Origin: Burkholderiales bacterium
GTDB lineage: Bacteria; Actinomycetota; Thermoleophilia; Gaiellales; Gaiellaceae
Length of the DNA stretch: 5,332 nucleotides
Direction of reading: 5' to 3'
Assembly (NCBI GenBank): GCA_025935595.1
Contig: JAICUZ010000188.1
Coordinates: 1 to 5,332 of the forward strand
Below the pieces are notes generated by a model. It searched no databases. It saw only the letters and a program-made list of their open reading frames with translations, and was not told where the DNA came from. Positions 4,148 to 5,332 of this stretch are shown in pieces; position 1 is the first letter of the stretch, and every line of letters starts with the position of its first letter. A program made the translations under genes and the position numbers.

Positions 4148-5332
4148 GTGAAACGGGGTCTCGTGCTCGTCGCCCTGGCGCTCGCGCTCTCGCAGCACGC
4201 GCTCGCCGGCGACGTTTCCCTGTCGACGCGACTGGCGAACGCACTCGCTGTCCGCGGCAACTTGTGGGCGACGTCCTCCGCGCTCGCCGTCGACCTCGAC
4301 TCCGACGGTGTCGTGTTCGCACGCAACGCCGATCTCTCGCTTGCTCCGGCGTCGAACGAGAAGCTTCCGATCACGTTCGCGGCGCTCAAGCAGCTCGGCC
4401 TCTCGTACCGGTTCAAGACGGAGGTGCTGGGCCGCGGGACGCAGGACGGGACCGTGTGGCGCGGCGATCTCTTCCTCAAGGGGTTCGGGGACCCGACGCT
4501 GACGAGCGCGAGGCTCGGACGCCTTGCGGAGACGATCGCCGCGTCCGGCATCACGCGCATCGCCGGACGCCTCTACGGCGACGAGAGCTGGTTCGACGCG
4601 AGGCGAGCCGCCCCGGGCTGGAAGCTCGGGTACCTGCTCTACGAGTGCCCACCGCTCTCCGCGCTCGTCGTCGACCGCGCGGTCTACGACGGGCACACGG
4701 CTCTCAACCCGGCCCTGGCAGCGGCGGGGACGTTCCGCCGGCTCTTGCGCGGCTACGGCGTGACGACCGGGCCGGTCGGTGTCGGCCGCGCGCCGGCGAC
4801 TGCCGCAGTGCTCGCGACGAGCGAGTCGGCGACGCTGCGCAACGTGATCGCCGTCATGGATCGCGACAGCGACAACTTCCGCGCCGAGATGCTGCTCAAG
4901 GATCTCGGCGCCGAGACGGGCACCGGCGGTACGACGGCGGCCGGTGCGGCGGTCGTCCGCGGAATCCTCGCCGAGGCGAACGTCCCGCTCGCCGGTGTCG
5001 TGATCGCGGACGGGTCCGGCCTGTCGCTGCGCGACCGGCTCACCGCGACCGCGATCGCGCGGATCCTCACGACTGCGTGGAGCGACCCACTTCTCAAGAC
5101 CGCGTTCTGGTCTGCGCTGCCCGCGGCCGGCGAGCAAGGCACGCTCGAGCATCGCCTCAACAAGACGGCGGCCGCCGGAGTGGTGCGCGCGAAGACCGGC
5201 ACCACGAACGAGGCATCGGCCTTGTCGGGCTACGTCCGCGATCGCTTCGCGTTCGTCGTCGTTCAGAACGGCGACCCGGTGGCGGCGGCCGCGGCCCGGA
5301 AGGCACAGGACCGCTTCGCGACCGCGCTGGCG
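4148..5332 (+). CDS. dacB: D-alanyl-D-alanine carboxypeptidase/endopeptidase, S13 family (PBP4/DacB type), 3' truncated
   Basis: This exported penicillin-binding protein trims the terminal D-Ala of peptidoglycan stem peptides and may cut D-Ala-DAP crosslinks. From GTG 4148 there are 395 codons, open to the right edge. A signal peptide (KR at 2-3, hydrophobic core to ALA at 18-20) is followed by all three catalytic motifs. These are SNEK (S69 nucleophile, K72), SDN (S241, N243) and KTG (K349-G351). Family signatures FLKGFGDPTLT (109-119) and DGSGLSLRDRLT (288-299) are also present. The stretch between SNEK and SDN is about 170 residues, shorter than the roughly 245 of E. coli PBP4 as I recall it, so the inserted accessory domains are reduced. 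By analogy with relatives only a few C-terminal residues should be missing. An in-frame ATG at 4037 would add 37 residues before the signal peptide and overlap the start of the divergent gene, so GTG 4148 is preferred. Confidence 0.93.
   Translation, partial: MKRGLVLVALALALSQHALAGDVSLSTRLANALAVRGNLWATSSALAVDLDSDGVVFARNADLSLAPASNEKLPITFAALKQLGLSYRFKTEVLGRGTQDGTVWRGDLFLKGFGDPTLTSARLGRLAETIAASGITRIAGRLYGDESWFDARRAAPGWKLGYLLYECPPLSALVVDRAVYDGHTALNPALAAAGTFRRLLRGYGVTTGPVGVGRAPATAAVLATSESATLRNVIAVMDRDSDNFRAEMLLKDLGAETGTGGTTAAGAAVVRGILAEANVPLAGVVIADGSGLSLRDRLTATAIARILTTAWSDPLLKTAFWSALPAAGEQGTLEHRLNKTAAAGVVRAKTGTTNEASALSGYVRDRFAFVVVQNGDPVAAAAARKAQDRFATALA

Noticed and set aside
4039..4560. Longer version of the minus-strand small protein (273 codons)
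   Set aside because: The extra 174 residues overlap the well-supported S13 peptidase gene antisense and have no heptad pattern, whereas the last 99 residues form a coherent coiled coil.
3635..5152. 505-codon open frame on the minus strand
   Set aside because: It is antisense to the response regulator's end and the S13 peptidase and crosses the real small gene. Its Arg/Ala/Glu-rich, low-complexity composition shows no domain. This is a usual artefact of GC-rich codons on the opposite strand.
1..5332. Mobile element, CRISPR array, tRNA, rRNA or phage system
   Set aside because: No transposase or integrase motifs, no regularly spaced repeats, no tRNA-like cloverleaf and no compositional break were seen. 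The genes present are ordinary chromosomal envelope and lipid functions.

Overview
This window reads as chromosomal DNA from a high-GC bacterium, most likely Actinomycetota. The grounds are uniformly GC-rich codons, frequent GTG starts, secreted RipA/CwlO-type cell-wall proteins and TANNNT-type -10 elements with few strong Shine-Dalgarno sites. A deep actinobacterial class such as Thermoleophilia would fit, but the sequence alone does not prove it. No mobile element, RNA gene or CRISPR array was seen.

Layout, left to right. (1) The 3' end of a long-chain acyl-CoA synthetase gene (1-705, +) enters from the left edge. Its stop codon interlocks with that of a convergent gene. (2) That gene (702-1760, -, probably translated from an ATT at 1805) encodes a secreted coiled-coil protein with a C-terminal NlpC/P60 peptidoglycan endopeptidase. 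(3) A divergent control region (about 1806-1978) holds a good sigma-70-type promoter facing left and an extended -10 facing right. (4) A second secreted coiled-coil protein (1979-3004, +) carries a C-terminal 3D (Asp-Asp-Asp) domain. (5) A NarL/LuxR-type response regulator (3052-3726, +) follows 47 bases later. (6) A 99-residue coiled-coil protein of unknown function (3739-4038, -) converges on the regulator gene. (7) Across a short divergent region with competing inverted repeats, an S13-family (DacB/PBP4-type) D-Ala-D-Ala carboxypeptidase (4148 to the right edge, +) begins. All three penicillin-binding-protein motifs are present and only the extreme C-terminus is cut off.

Apart from the acyl-CoA synthetase, the window is mainly a peptidoglycan-remodelling neighbourhood. 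It has a predicted D,L-endopeptidase, a predicted glycan-strand (MltA-like/3D) enzyme and a D,D-peptidase, with an orphan response regulator among them. The most striking point is that the two divergent genes encode proteins with the same PcsB/CwlO-like coiled-coil module: 16 of 40 aligned residues are identical without a gap by hand count. They differ in their catalytic ends. This looks like duplication followed by domain swapping, and it suggests that one shared activator, for example FtsEX, could control cleavage of both the peptide and glycan parts of the wall. That functional link is inference.
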